DNA of 64,000 nucleotides from Saccharicrinis carchari (GCF_900182605.1 NZ_FXTB01000004.1:369570-433569); one strand, 5' to 3'. Shown: positions 30,481 through 40,312, counted from the stretch's first letter. Numbers and translations: made by a program. Notes: generated by a model not told the origin, from the letters alone.

Positions 30481-30521
30481 TTTCGCAAACGGTTTCGCAA
30501 ACGGTTTCGCAAACGTTTGCG
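30481..30521 (+). promoter_or_regulatory. tandem LacI operator array upstream of susC
   Basis: Three head-to-tail 12-bp units (TTTCGCAAACGG at 30481 and 30493; TTTCGCAAACGT at 30505) end in the perfect 14-bp palindrome CGCAAACGTTTGCG (30508-30521). The core CAAACG is that of the two sites at 28794 and 28870. The palindrome ends 66 bases before the -7 box, upstream of the -33 element, so an activating role is more likely than steric repression. Confidence 0.75.
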
Positions 30522-30562
30522 TTAAAAAATGTAACAAAAGCAACTCGCGATGTTAATAAATG

Positions 30563-30594
30563 TTTAATATCGACAGATATTTGTACTATGTTTG
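30563..30594 (+). promoter_or_regulatory. predicted susC promoter
   Basis: TTTA (30563-30566), a 20-base spacer and TATGTTTG (30587-30594), matching the Bacteroidota TAnnTTTG box. Transcription would start near 30601, leaving a 139-base leader before the susC ATG. Confidence 0.65.
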
Positions 30595-30739
30595 TATTGT
30601 CCAAAAAGTAAATAAAATGTTTAAAAACAGGAGCTTACTCTTGTTGATTAAGTTATTAAGTAACTGAACGCAGTTACTTCCATTGTTTTAAAATCTTAAT
30701 AAAATAATCATGTTTTTTTAATGTTAAATCTTTAGTTTT

Positions 30740-33715
30740 ATGATTAAATCATTTCGTTTCAGCAAAGTCGTGCTGGCACTGGCAGGTTTGTTTATGATAA
30801 CAACGGTTGCCATGGCTCAGCAAATGACTGTTTCCGGTACGGTGATCGATGCCGATTTTGGCGACCCGCTACCGGGCGTTACCGTTGCCATAAAAGGAAC
30901 CACATCCGGAACTATAACTACACCGGATGGCAGGTACACTTTAACCGCCAACAAAGGTGATGTACTTATCTATTCATTTATTGGTTTTACAACACAAGAG
31001 GTTATTGTTGGAGACCAGCAAACCATTAATATTCAATTACAACCTGACATTATAGGTATGGAAGAGGTAGTTGTTATTGGTTATGGAGTTCAAAAGAAGG
31101 AAGATAAAACCGGATCGGTGGTCAGCGTATCCTCAAAGGACTTTAACAAAGGTAATATTACCTCGGCACAGGATCTTTTAGTGGGTAAATCATCAGGTGT
31201 TGTAATAACTTCATCAGGCGGTGCTCCCGGAAGTGGTTCAACTATCCGTGTTCGTGGTGGATCATCATTGAATGCTTCCAACGATCCTCTTATTATTGTT
31301 GACGGTATGCCTATCGAGAGTGTGGCCAATAACGTGAGCGGTAGTGCCAATGCCCTTTCATTTATCAACCCCAACGACATTGAGACTTTTACCGTACTCA
31401 AAGATGCCTCCGCAACCGCTATCTATGGATCAAGGGCTTCTAACGGAGTTATCCTCATCACCACAAAAAAAGGTGCAAAAGGTAGCGACCTAAAAATATC
31501 CTACAGTGGTAATGTTTCTATATCGTCGCCTACAGATTATATTGATGTTTATTCGGGTGATCAAATGCGCAAAATAGCGCTGGATCATGAAGGACTGTTT
31601 GGTGCGGTAAACTATAACACCTTAGGAACCGCCAATACCGACTGGCAAAAAGAAATTTTCCGCAACGCTATCTCACACGACCATAACGTAGCTCTTTCGG
31701 GCGCGTATAAAATGTTACCTTACCGTGTTTCATTGGGATACACCGATCAGGAAGGTATATTGGAAAACACGGATATGCAAAGGTTTACCGGATCGGTTAA
31801 CCTGAATCCAACCCTACTGAACGAAAGTTTAAAAGTAAATGTTAATGCCAAACTAATGAGCACCAAACATAACTTTGGTGACGACGGTGCAATCGGGTCG
31901 GCCATATCAATGGATCCAACTCAGCCTGTTTACGATCCAGGTGCCGATGATTTTGGTGGGTATTACCAATGGCAAAACTATGGTGCCAATCTGGGTACAC
32001 CAAACCCTGTTGAGCAAGCCTTGGCAGTTGATAACACATCCGATGTAATTAGATTTGTAGGTAGCTTAAAATTGGATTATTCTTTACCCATGCTACCGGA
32101 GTTAATGGCTACCTTAAATGTGGCTACTGATTATACCGAAAGCGACGGGATTAACAACCGACCGATAACTTCGCCCTCCACCCTGGTCCCCGGGGACTAT
32201 GGTAAGTTGAGCGACTACGGCGACACCAATAAAAATAACCTGCTCGATTTTTATCTGAATTATAACAAGGAATTTAACGATAATCATAGGATGGATGCTA
32301 CGGCAGGTTACTCGTGGCAACACTTTGAGCGCGAAGGCAGCAATTATACAAGGTCAATAGAAAGTTTACCCGATCATCCTTTAGAAGTTGATAATGATAC
32401 GGAATTTAAGACCGAAAATTATTTGGTTTCGTTTTTTGGCCGATTAAACTATGCACTTAAAAACAGGTATCTGCTAACAGGTACTTTCCGTTACGACGGC
32501 TCATCCCGTTTTTCTGAGGACAACAGATGGGGTTTCTTTCCGTCGGCTGCTTTTGGATGGAAGATACATGAAGAGGCCTTTTTACGGGATGTTGATGTAT
32601 TGTCCAATCTTAAGTTGAGACTAGGTTGGGGTATCACAGGCCAGCAGGATGTAACCGACAGCAACTATCCGTATCAAGCTCAATATACAAAGGCAAACGA
32701 GGGATACTATTATATTATTAATGGCAATTACATCCCCACCTTGCGTCCTGAAGCTTACGACCCGGATATTAAATGGGAGGAAACCACAACACAGAACATC
32801 GGTATTGACTTTGGGTTTTTAAATGGAAGAGTAAACGGTTCCGTTGATTATTACATGCGCGAAACCAAAGATCTGTTGAACCGAGTGGTTATCCCCAGTG
32901 GCAGCAACTTCTCCAACACCTTACTTACCAACGTAGGTAGCCTTGAAAATAAAGGTGTCGAAGTTTCACTGGATTTTGTGCCCATCTCCAAAAAAGACAT
33001 GTCGTTGAATATTGGATTGAACTTTACCCACAACAAAAATGAAATCACCAGGTTGTTGTTAAATGACGACCCAGATTATATCGGTGTTCTTATAGGAAGC
33101 GGTATGACAGGTGTTACACAAGTAACCAGAGTGGGAGAACCCGCCAATTCTTTCTTTGTTAACAAACAAATTTATGATATTAACGGAAATCCAATAGAGG
33201 GACTGTACGAGGACATTGCCGGAAAAGGTGGTAAAATAGGTGGCGACAATGCCAATAAATATGTATATCACAATCCAAACCCGGATTATATATTAGGTTT
33301 CTCGGCCCGTTTTAATTACAAGCAATTCGATATGTCCACCTCATTACGTGCCAATATCGACAATTATGTATTAAATCAGGTAGCTTCGGGATCATCGTAC
33401 GACCAGATGCAACAAATTGGATACTGGAAAAACATGCCTACCCACCTAAGTGGCACTAACTTTGTGAAACGTCAGTTTACATCGGATCACTTTGTTGAGA
33501 ATGCATCTTTCCTGAAGATGGATAACATTAGCGCAGGCTATCTTTTTGATAAGGTAGGTGGGCAAGATGTTAGTGCAAGGGTAAGCTTTACCGTACAAAA
33601 CGTATTTACCGTAACCGAATACTCAGGGCTCGATCCGGAGGTAGATGGGGGGGTCGATAACAATTTCTACCCAAGACCCCGAACCTTTACTTTAGGTGTT
33701 AATTTAACATTTTAA
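30740..33715 (+). CDS. susC: SusC-family TonB-dependent outer-membrane receptor
   Basis: A 991-residue SusC-type transporter: signal peptide cut near AMAQQ, an N-terminal carboxypeptidase-like (DUF4480-type) domain VSGTVIDADFGDPLPGVTVA, the SusC signature MEEVVVIGYGVQKKEDKTGS at the TonB box, the plug domain (VRGGSSLNASNDPLIIVDG, ASATAIYGSRASNGVILITT) and the beta barrel ending FTLGVNLTF with C-terminal Phe. It imports oligosaccharides across the outer membrane with TonB energy. First gene of the plus arm; susD follows after 14 bases. Operators and promoter lie upstream. Confidence 0.96.
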   Translation: MIKSFRFSKVVLALAGLFMITTVAMAQQMTVSGTVIDADFGDPLPGVTVAIKGTTSGTITTPDGRYTLTANKGDVLIYSFIGFTTQEVIVGDQQTINIQLQPDIIGMEEVVVIGYGVQKKEDKTGSVVSVSSKDFNKGNITSAQDLLVGKSSGVVITSSGGAPGSGSTIRVRGGSSLNASNDPLIIVDGMPIESVANNVSGSANALSFINPNDIETFTVLKDASATAIYGSRASNGVILITTKKGAKGSDLKISYSGNVSISSPTDYIDVYSGDQMRKIALDHEGLFGAVNYNTLGTANTDWQKEIFRNAISHDHNVALSGAYKMLPYRVSLGYTDQEGILENTDMQRFTGSVNLNPTLLNESLKVNVNAKLMSTKHNFGDDGAIGSAISMDPTQPVYDPGADDFGGYYQWQNYGANLGTPNPVEQALAVDNTSDVIRFVGSLKLDYSLPMLPELMATLNVATDYTESDGINNRPITSPSTLVPGDYGKLSDYGDTNKNNLLDFYLNYNKEFNDNHRMDATAGYSWQHFEREGSNYTRSIESLPDHPLEVDNDTEFKTENYLVSFFGRLNYALKNRYLLTGTFRYDGSSRFSEDNRWGFFPSAAFGWKIHEEAFLRDVDVLSNLKLRLGWGITGQQDVTDSNYPYQAQYTKANEGYYYIINGNYIPTLRPEAYDPDIKWEETTTQNIGIDFGFLNGRVNGSVDYYMRETKDLLNRVVIPSGSNFSNTLLTNVGSLENKGVEVSLDFVPISKKDMSLNIGLNFTHNKNEITRLLLNDDPDYIGVLIGSGMTGVTQVTRVGEPANSFFVNKQIYDINGNPIEGLYEDIAGKGGKIGGDNANKYVYHNPNPDYILGFSARFNYKQFDMSTSLRANIDNYVLNQVASGSSYDQMQQIGYWKNMPTHLSGTNFVKRQFTSDHFVENASFLKMDNISAGYLFDKVGGQDVSARVSFTVQNVFTVTEYSGLDPEVDGGVDNNFYPRPRTFTLGVNLTF

Positions 33716-33735
33716 TCATTTAACAACAGATGACG

Positions 33736-35355
33736 ATGAAAATCAAATTAAATATATTATTCGGAATCGTAATCTCCACACTGATGTTTACATCGTGCGT
33801 GAACGATTTAGATGTGAAGCCCATCGACCCCAACAAGGTGTTGGCCGGTAACCTGGGCGACGACCCTGCCAATATGGAACGGGCATTAGGTAAGCTTTAT
33901 AGCAGTTTTATTATCTCAGGACAAGGCGACGGTCAGGCCGACATTACTTCCTCCGACGATGGTTTCTTTGTTTTGATGAGAGCCTTATGGAACTTACAGG
34001 AGATAACCACCGACGAAGTGATGAATGCGTGGGGCGATGTGGGTATTGCCGATTTGAACACCCAGACATGGAGTGCGCAGAACCCATTTTTAACTGCTGC
34101 ATATCAGCGTTTGAGCTTGAGTGTGACCTACTGTAACGATTTTTTAAACAATACCGCAGGAACAAGTGACCCTGACTTTATCAGATACCGTGCTGAGGCC
34201 CGTTTTTTGAGGGCATTATCGTACTACTGGTTAATGGATTTGTTTGGAAATCCTCCCTTTACCACCGAAGCAGACGGAGTGGGTAAATATTTTCCCCAGC
34301 AAATACAACGAGCGCAATTGTTTAGGTTTATTGTAGATGAGCTTAAAGATATTGAGAGCGACCTTGGCGAGCCAGGATATTCTTATCCGCAAGCCGATAA
34401 AGGAACGTGCTGGATGCTTTTGGCGCGTACATATCTGAACGCCGAAGTATATATCGGCGAAGCCAAATGGGACAGTGTTAAGATTTATGCCGATAAAGTA
34501 ATAGAAAGCGGCGCTTATGAGCTGGCTGCGGATTACAGACGTAACTTTAGTGCCGACAACGGCCGTCAGAACGGAAACAAAGAAATGATTTTTGCTTTTG
34601 CCGAAGACGGTACGAATACACAGGGTAATGGAGGCACAACATTCCTTATCCAGTCGTCGAGTGATGCAGTCTATATCCCTGCCGAAAAATACCATGGTTT
34701 AACATCCAATACCAACTGGAACGGCAACAGAGCCCGTAAGCAACTGATGAATATATTAGTAGACACACTGGCTACCTATGGCAATGTGAACGTACCTGCC
34801 GATGATACCATTTTTGCCCAAGCTCCTGACAAGAGGGTTTTACTACGCCAAAAAAGGATGATAGATATTCCCATGGTTAACTCTAACGGTGACTTTGGTG
34901 TTGGCGTATACAAGTTTACGGCAAGGAACCATGATGGCTCACAGGCCGAAAATTACAATACCACATTTGCGAGTACTGACCTTCCGGTGTTCCGTTTGGC
35001 CGATGCGTATTTGATGCGTGCCGAAGCGCTGTACAACTTAGGAGAAGCCGGAGAGGCCGTAAAAGATGTTAATATAGTAAGACACAGAGCTTACGGCGAC
35101 AATAGCGGCAATATAACTGAAGCACAGTTGAACAACGATTTTTTAAGTGACGAACGTGCCCGCGAGTTCTATTACGAGGGGCAACGACGTACCGATTTAG
35201 TTCGCTTTGGTAAGTTTACCGGAGGCTCGTATCTGTGGAGCTGGAAAGGTGGAACTTTTAACGGTGCTGCCACAGAAAACTATAGAAACATATTCCCGAT
35301 ACCTGGCGATGAAATATCGGCCAATCCTAATATTACGCAAAATGATGGTTACTAA
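33736..35355 (+). CDS. susD: SusD-family starch-binding outer-membrane lipoprotein
   Basis: About 539 residues with a lipoprotein signal ending LMFTSC, then acidic NDLDVKP. Tetratricopeptide-like helices follow (EARFLRALSYYWLMDLFGNPPF is the SusD landmark), and near the end VKDVNIVRHRAYG and YYEGQRRTDLVRFG, conserved in the RagB/SusD family. It lies 14-20 bases after susC and forms the lid of the SusCD uptake complex. ATGs at 33730 and 33736 are both possible; 33736 is preferred because it gives a cleaner signal peptide (MKIKLNI). Confidence 0.95.
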   Translation: MKIKLNILFGIVISTLMFTSCVNDLDVKPIDPNKVLAGNLGDDPANMERALGKLYSSFIISGQGDGQADITSSDDGFFVLMRALWNLQEITTDEVMNAWGDVGIADLNTQTWSAQNPFLTAAYQRLSLSVTYCNDFLNNTAGTSDPDFIRYRAEARFLRALSYYWLMDLFGNPPFTTEADGVGKYFPQQIQRAQLFRFIVDELKDIESDLGEPGYSYPQADKGTCWMLLARTYLNAEVYIGEAKWDSVKIYADKVIESGAYELAADYRRNFSADNGRQNGNKEMIFAFAEDGTNTQGNGGTTFLIQSSSDAVYIPAEKYHGLTSNTNWNGNRARKQLMNILVDTLATYGNVNVPADDTIFAQAPDKRVLLRQKRMIDIPMVNSNGDFGVGVYKFTARNHDGSQAENYNTTFASTDLPVFRLADAYLMRAEALYNLGEAGEAVKDVNIVRHRAYGDNSGNITEAQLNNDFLSDERAREFYYEGQRRTDLVRFGKFTGGSYLWSWKGGTFNGAATENYRNIFPIPGDEISANPNITQNDGY

Positions 35356-35374
35356 TCATTTAAAACTATTAAAA

Positions 35375-36412
35375 ATGAAAAATTATTTAAAAATATTAAT
35401 TGCATTTGTTGGGGCGCTGGGCTTATTTGCGAGTTGCGAAAAAGATGGAGAGCAGCTGGTAATGCGTGAAAATGTAATTGCCCCCTCAATAACAGCCATG
35501 CCCGACCTGGCATTAGCCAGAGACAACGGTGCCAACGAACTGGTATTCAAGTGTAGCCCTATTGATGCAGGGTTCACTGCTTCGGCCAACTACTTTTTAG
35601 AGGCAGCTGCCGCAGGTACTGGCTTTGAAGATGCAGTGCTTCTTTATAATGGCATTAGTTGTGATGAGATTACCATAACAGTAAACCAACTCAACTCCAT
35701 GCTCTTAGATATTTTACCTGAGGACGCTACTTCATCCGCCGAATTCCGAATCAGAGGAGTGCTGGAAACAGATGCCGGTGCCGGTGTGGAGAATTTTGAA
35801 TACATATCCGACACCAAAACCGCTGATGCTACCGTTTTTGGTCTACTCCGTTTAGATGTGATGATCACAGGAGCCACTGGTATCCAGAAAGTTGTTTCGC
35901 CAGCAAGCGATGGCAGTTACAATGGTTTTGTTAAGTTTGGGGCAGGTGATTCTTTCACCCTTACAAACCCAGAAACTGGCCATGTGTACGGTGGTAGCGC
36001 AGGTTCATTAACACAGGACGGCCCGGCTATAGCTGTTGCAGAAGCCGGCTGGTACGACCTCTCCGCCGATATTATCAACGGTACATTTGCTATAGACCCT
36101 TATTTCATAGGTCTCGTGGGTAGTGCCACGCCAAACGGATGGGATGCGCCAGATTCAAAAATGGATTATGACCCAGCCACTAAAACATGGCAAATTACAA
36201 TTGATTTGGCTCCAGGATTCGTTAAATTCAGAAGAAACGACGGCTGGGGATGGAACATGGGTCTTGTAGAAGGTGAAGAAGGTGCCATGGAAGGCGACCT
36301 ACAGCAAGGTGGTGCTGGTAATGATATTCCAATTGACGAAGCCGGTAACTACACGGTTATTTTTAACATCATAAGCGACAGTGCAGGCACCTATAAATTC
36401 ATTAAAAACTAA
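35375..36412 (+). CDS. susE: SusE-type starch-binding lipoprotein
   Basis: A 345-residue outer-membrane lipoprotein (LGLFASC lipobox). The N-terminal SusE domain (about 25-150; ITAMPDLALARDNGANELVF, YFLEAAAAGTGFEDAV) is followed by an Ig-like part and a C-terminal starch-binding module of the SusE/SusF type (YFIGLVGSATPNGWDAPDSK, VKFRRNDGWGWNMG). The start at 35375 is fixed by the signal peptide; the frame is open upstream through the end of susD but lacks coding character there. It begins 19 bases after susD and is followed by a perfect 30-base palindrome before the next gene. Confidence 0.9.
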   Translation: MKNYLKILIAFVGALGLFASCEKDGEQLVMRENVIAPSITAMPDLALARDNGANELVFKCSPIDAGFTASANYFLEAAAAGTGFEDAVLLYNGISCDEITITVNQLNSMLLDILPEDATSSAEFRIRGVLETDAGAGVENFEYISDTKTADATVFGLLRLDVMITGATGIQKVVSPASDGSYNGFVKFGAGDSFTLTNPETGHVYGGSAGSLTQDGPAIAVAEAGWYDLSADIINGTFAIDPYFIGLVGSATPNGWDAPDSKMDYDPATKTWQITIDLAPGFVKFRRNDGWGWNMGLVEGEEGAMEGDLQQGGAGNDIPIDEAGNYTVIFNIISDSAGTYKFIKN

Positions 36413-36433
36413 CACGGATTGATGATACATTAC

Positions 36434-36463
36434 GGTATCCTGCACTTTAAAGTGCAGGATACC
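36434..36463 (+). promoter_or_regulatory. perfect 30-base palindrome between susE and the susF-like gene
   Basis: GGTATCCTGCACTTT (36434-36448) is followed at once by its exact complement AAAGTGCAGGATACC (36449-36463). In RNA this makes a 13-bp or longer hairpin with a tetraloop. No T-tract follows (CTTAAATAAA), so it is more likely an mRNA-stabilising or attenuating hairpin than a terminator. Confidence 0.7.
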
Positions 36464-36479
36464 CTTAAATAAAAACATT

Positions 36480-38339
36480 ATGAAGAATATATTTTCAAAA
36501 ATAACAGGTGTATTTCTTGTGGCTCTTGTACTAGGTATAGTGGGCTGCGAAAAAGACGACCTCCCGAAATTGGATGCCGAGATGGTGACCTGGAAAAAGG
36601 ATGGCATCACCTCCACATCAGCCATAGTAAGTGGTTTTGTAGTAGCCGAGGGAGATGGTTACACTGAGTATGGTGTGGTATGGGGGCTTTCGGAGAACCC
36701 AACAACTGCTGACTCAAAAAAAGCTGCAGATAAAATTGAAAAGGCCGTGTATTGGGTAACTATCGATGGCCTGGAGTATTTAACAACCTACCATTATCGT
36801 GCCTATGTAATTGATAATGCAGGCAATACCACCTATGGCAAAGATGCCACCTTTACTACCCTGGCCAATGTGCCCTTGCTAACGGTGAGCGATGCAACCG
36901 GCATTACCAATATTTTTGCCCAAGTAGCGGCCAACGTAACAAACGATGGTAAAGATGAGGTTATAACCAGAGGTGTTTGCTGGAACACGACAAGCGGACC
37001 TACAGTAGAAAACGACACCACAAATAATGGTGAAGGAATTGGCGAGTTTACCGCTAATTTAAAAAACCTGTTGCCAGCAACGATGTATTACGCGCGTGCC
37101 TATGCCATCAATAAAATTGGTATTGGTTATAGTAACGAGATTACCTTTACTACCGCCAACGGCGTACCCGTGCTTTCTACCGACAGCGTGGGTTCAATCA
37201 CCAAAACATCCGCCAGAGCCTACGGTAAAGTTGTTGTAAACGGTGGTACAGATCTCTTGGAGCGCGGTTTTGTTATGGCTACTACGGATAACCCTACGGT
37301 GGACGACACTAAAATGGTTGATCCATTAAACACGGTAGATACCATGAGCGTTGACATTACCGGTTTATCTACAGGTAAAAAATACTACGTGAGAACATTT
37401 GCCACTAATGCTGACGGAACAGCCTACGGTGAAACAGTAGAATTTACAACCGAATCGGACATTACCACATGGTATGTGCCTGGAGGTTATGTAGCTGCCA
37501 GTTACCCAGGTACAGAATGGCAAAATTGGAGTCCTGCAAATTCTCCATTTATCATGAATACCGATGCAAACCCAACTAATCTGGAAGGCTACGTGTACAT
37601 GGCTGGTGCCAATAACGATTGGAAATTTACAGCCAATCCAGATTGGGTTGACGGATTTAACTATGGGGATAGCGGAACGCCCGGGGTATTGAGTAACGAC
37701 CCAGGAGCCGGAAACTTTAATGTGCCTGCTGGCTATTACAAAATAAATGTAGATATGTCGGCAACACCAATGACTTATACCGCAGTGGCTACCCAATGGG
37801 GTGTTATTGGCGATGCGACACCATTAGAGTGGAGCGACGAAACACCTTTGACCTACGATCCGGCTTCGCAAACTTGGCGTGGCACAGTTCACTTTACTGC
37901 CAAGGAGTTTAAGTTTAGGGCCAACCATAGCTGGGATTATAACTACGGTAAAAAACCGGAAGAGACCTATTTGAGTGCAGGTGGCGATAATATAAAAGTG
38001 GATGTTGAGGCCGATTACGATATAACGCTCGACCTAAGCAATCCCAATGCCTACACTTATACGGCCAACAGATGGGGCGTTATTGGAGATGCTACTCCAG
38101 GTAAATGGGGCGAGGATACCAATATGACTTGGGACGATACGAAAAAGGTATTTACCGTTACTCTCGACCTTACTGTAGGCCAATTTAAATTTAGAGCCAA
38201 CGATGCTTGGGATGTTGACTTTGGCGGCGACCTGGGAGCTCTTGAGCAAGGTGGCAGTAACATTGACATTAGCGATGCGGGTAACTATACCATTACGCTT
38301 GATACGATGGGCAAAGCAGGAACCCTTACTAAAAACTAA
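36480..38339 (+). CDS. SusF-like multi-module starch-binding lipoprotein
   Basis: A 619-residue surface lipoprotein (VLGIVGC lipobox). Three fibronectin-III-like repeats (about 30-325; the recurring ends are TFTTLANVP, TFTTANGVP and EFTTESD) precede three SusE/SusF-type carbohydrate-binding modules (about 328-435, 436-530, 531-619). The last two share QWGVIGDATP/RWGVIGDATP openings and KFRAN-x-x-WDxxxG aromatic patches that contact starch in the family. Compared with B. thetaiotaomicron SusF, FN3 spacers replace the usual N-terminal SusE-like domain. It begins 67 bases after susE, and a strong terminator follows it. Confidence 0.85.
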   Translation: MKNIFSKITGVFLVALVLGIVGCEKDDLPKLDAEMVTWKKDGITSTSAIVSGFVVAEGDGYTEYGVVWGLSENPTTADSKKAADKIEKAVYWVTIDGLEYLTTYHYRAYVIDNAGNTTYGKDATFTTLANVPLLTVSDATGITNIFAQVAANVTNDGKDEVITRGVCWNTTSGPTVENDTTNNGEGIGEFTANLKNLLPATMYYARAYAINKIGIGYSNEITFTTANGVPVLSTDSVGSITKTSARAYGKVVVNGGTDLLERGFVMATTDNPTVDDTKMVDPLNTVDTMSVDITGLSTGKKYYVRTFATNADGTAYGETVEFTTESDITTWYVPGGYVAASYPGTEWQNWSPANSPFIMNTDANPTNLEGYVYMAGANNDWKFTANPDWVDGFNYGDSGTPGVLSNDPGAGNFNVPAGYYKINVDMSATPMTYTAVATQWGVIGDATPLEWSDETPLTYDPASQTWRGTVHFTAKEFKFRANHSWDYNYGKKPEETYLSAGGDNIKVDVEADYDITLDLSNPNAYTYTANRWGVIGDATPGKWGEDTNMTWDDTKKVFTVTLDLTVGQFKFRANDAWDVDFGGDLGALEQGGSNIDISDAGNYTITLDTMGKAGTLTKN

Positions 38340-38360
38340 CGTTTTTTTTGAACAGACAAT

Positions 38361-38394
38361 AAAAGGCCGTCACCCAAATGGCGGCCTTTTTTTT
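38361..38394 (+). terminator. Rho-independent terminator after the susF-like gene
   Basis: AAAAGGCCGTCA (38361-38372) pairs with TGGCGGCCTTTT (one G-T wobble) around a 6-base loop and is followed by more T. It would end or reduce transcription before the two GH13 genes. Confidence 0.88.
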
Positions 38395-38443
38395 GAAGAT
38401 ACAAACTCACCCTCAACCATAAAAAAACATAAACACTTTTGTG

Positions 38444-40297
38444 ATGCGCCATATTTTTACTTCTATCCTACTATTGCTTGCCCTAAGCGCTTGCCAGCAG
38501 CCTGCGCAAAACCAAGCAGTAAACAACACTTCAAACACCCCCCCCGCCTGGGCACAGTCTGCTATCTGGTACCAGATATTTGTGGAGCGTTTTAACAACG
38601 GCGACCCATCCAACGATCCTACCCCCGAAACCATGTATGCGGCCTCTAACTTTATTCCTACACCCGATAACTGGACCATAACACCCTGGACACAGGATTG
38701 GTACGAACAAGAGGAATGGGCACAGCGTAATGTGCAGAATTTTTACAGCAACCTGCAGCTACGCCGCTACGGTGGCGATTTACAAGGTGTATTGGATAAA
38801 CTCGATTATCTGCAAGACCTGGGTATCACAGCCATTTACTTTAATCCATTAAACGATGCGCCATCGCTGCATAAATACGATGCCCGTAACTATCATCATA
38901 TCGATGTTAATTTTGGACCCGACCCGCAGGGCGACATGACTATCATAGCCTCAGAAACACCCGACGATCCTTCAACCTGGCAATGGACTTCGGCCGATAA
39001 GATGTTTTTGCAGGTAATAGAAGAGGCGCACAAACGAGATATCAAGGTAATATTGGATTACTCCTGGAACCATACCGGCGTAGAGTTTTGGGTCTGGAAA
39101 GATATCGTGAAGAATCAGGAGAAATCTGAATTCAAAGATTGGTACATCATCAACTCCTTTGATGACCCCGCGACCCCCCAAAACGAATTTAACTATGAGG
39201 GCTGGCTGGATATCCAAAGTCTGCCGGCACTTACAAAAATAGATGCCCCCGCAGAGCACAAGCCTGGACACCCTTTCGAAGGCAATCTGCATCCACAGGT
39301 AAAGGAGCATGTGTTTGCCGTCACCAAACGATGGCTGGCGCCCGATGGCGATGTATCGAAAGGTTTGGACGGTTACCGTTTGGATGTGGCCGACCATATA
39401 CCCATGGGCTTTTGGCGCGAGTACCATCACTTTGTCAAGTCGATAAATCCCGAAGCGTATTTGGTGGGCGAGATATGGTGGGAAGAATGGCCCGACAAAC
39501 TCATGAACCCGGTGCCCTATGTGAGCGGCGATGTGTTTGATGCCGTGATGTTCTATCAGGTTTACCGCCCGGCACGTTACTTTTTTGCCCTTACTGATTT
39601 TGAGATTGATGCCGCCCAGCTGGTGGACAGCCTGAATTTTCAGTGGGACAGGATTGGCGATGCCACGGCCCGTGGGATGATGAATACCGCAGCCACCCAC
39701 GACACCCCCCGTTTGCTGACTTCATTTGCCAACAAAGGCAAATATAAATATCAGGCCAAGCCCAGTGACAACCCCGATTACATTACCGGCAAACCCGATG
39801 AGGAAACTTACCAGAGGGTAAAGTTATATTTGTTGCATCAGTTTACCTCTGTAGGTGCTCCACATATTTGGAATGGCGACGAAATGGGTATGTGGGGGGC
39901 TGACGATCCAGATTGTCGCAAACCACTTTGGTGGCCCGAATATAACTTTGAACCGGAAAATATTCATAGTATCTTTAAGGTAGAGAAACAATATGTGCCG
40001 GTAGGCTTTAATACTGAATTGCATCAGTATTATAAACAGATGACCAGGTTACGAAACAACAATCCGGTGCTGTCCAGTGGTACACTGGAGTTTGTAAAAG
40101 CCCAAGGGAAATTACTGGCCTACACCCGTACCTCACAAGAGGCGCAATTACTTGTGGTTTTTAATGCCGGCAACGAAATGTTAAAATATCATCTGCCAAA
40201 AGGCAAACAGTACAAGGATTTGCTTACGGGCAAAGTGATCGAAGATGAAATGGTAGTGCTGAAGTCCATTTCAGGACTTGTTTTAAAAGAAATGTAA
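38444..40297 (+). CDS. GH13 alpha-amylase-type surface lipoprotein (SusG-like)
   Basis: A 617-residue lipoprotein (LLLALSAC lipobox, then QQPAQNQ). The GH13 barrel begins AIWYQIFVERFNNGDPSND and contains ILDYSWNHTG, the nucleophile Asp in GLDGYRLDVADH, the acid/base Glu in YLVGEIWWEEW and the third Asp in NTAATHDTPR. A C-terminal beta domain (VLSSGTLEFV to LVLKEM) closes it. It would cut starch or maltodextrin at the cell surface for SusCD uptake. The ATG at 38444 is used; the preceding codon at 38441 is GTG. It lies 50 bases after the terminator, so its level may depend on read-through or its own promoter. Confidence 0.93.
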   Translation: MRHIFTSILLLLALSACQQPAQNQAVNNTSNTPPAWAQSAIWYQIFVERFNNGDPSNDPTPETMYAASNFIPTPDNWTITPWTQDWYEQEEWAQRNVQNFYSNLQLRRYGGDLQGVLDKLDYLQDLGITAIYFNPLNDAPSLHKYDARNYHHIDVNFGPDPQGDMTIIASETPDDPSTWQWTSADKMFLQVIEEAHKRDIKVILDYSWNHTGVEFWVWKDIVKNQEKSEFKDWYIINSFDDPATPQNEFNYEGWLDIQSLPALTKIDAPAEHKPGHPFEGNLHPQVKEHVFAVTKRWLAPDGDVSKGLDGYRLDVADHIPMGFWREYHHFVKSINPEAYLVGEIWWEEWPDKLMNPVPYVSGDVFDAVMFYQVYRPARYFFALTDFEIDAAQLVDSLNFQWDRIGDATARGMMNTAATHDTPRLLTSFANKGKYKYQAKPSDNPDYITGKPDEETYQRVKLYLLHQFTSVGAPHIWNGDEMGMWGADDPDCRKPLWWPEYNFEPENIHSIFKVEKQYVPVGFNTELHQYYKQMTRLRNNNPVLSSGTLEFVKAQGKLLAYTRTSQEAQLLVVFNAGNEMLKYHLPKGKQYKDLLTGKVIEDEMVVLKSISGLVLKEM

Positions 40298-40312
40298 TCC
40301 GTTTAAAAAGGT

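Larger units (their letters stand above)
30206..30739. other. regulatory region between lacI and susC
   Basis: Holds a three-unit operator array (30481-30521) and a susC promoter (30563-30594). The 275 bases next to lacI should carry its own promoter, but no convincing box is seen. The leader from about 30601 to 30739 contains a short repeat of CAGTTACT/AAGTAACTG type but no recognised riboswitch. Confidence 0.6.

Noticed and set aside
30481..30521. The three 12-bp units as a possible CRISPR-like array
   Set aside because: Units are adjacent without spacers and match the LacI operator core; no cas genes in the window.
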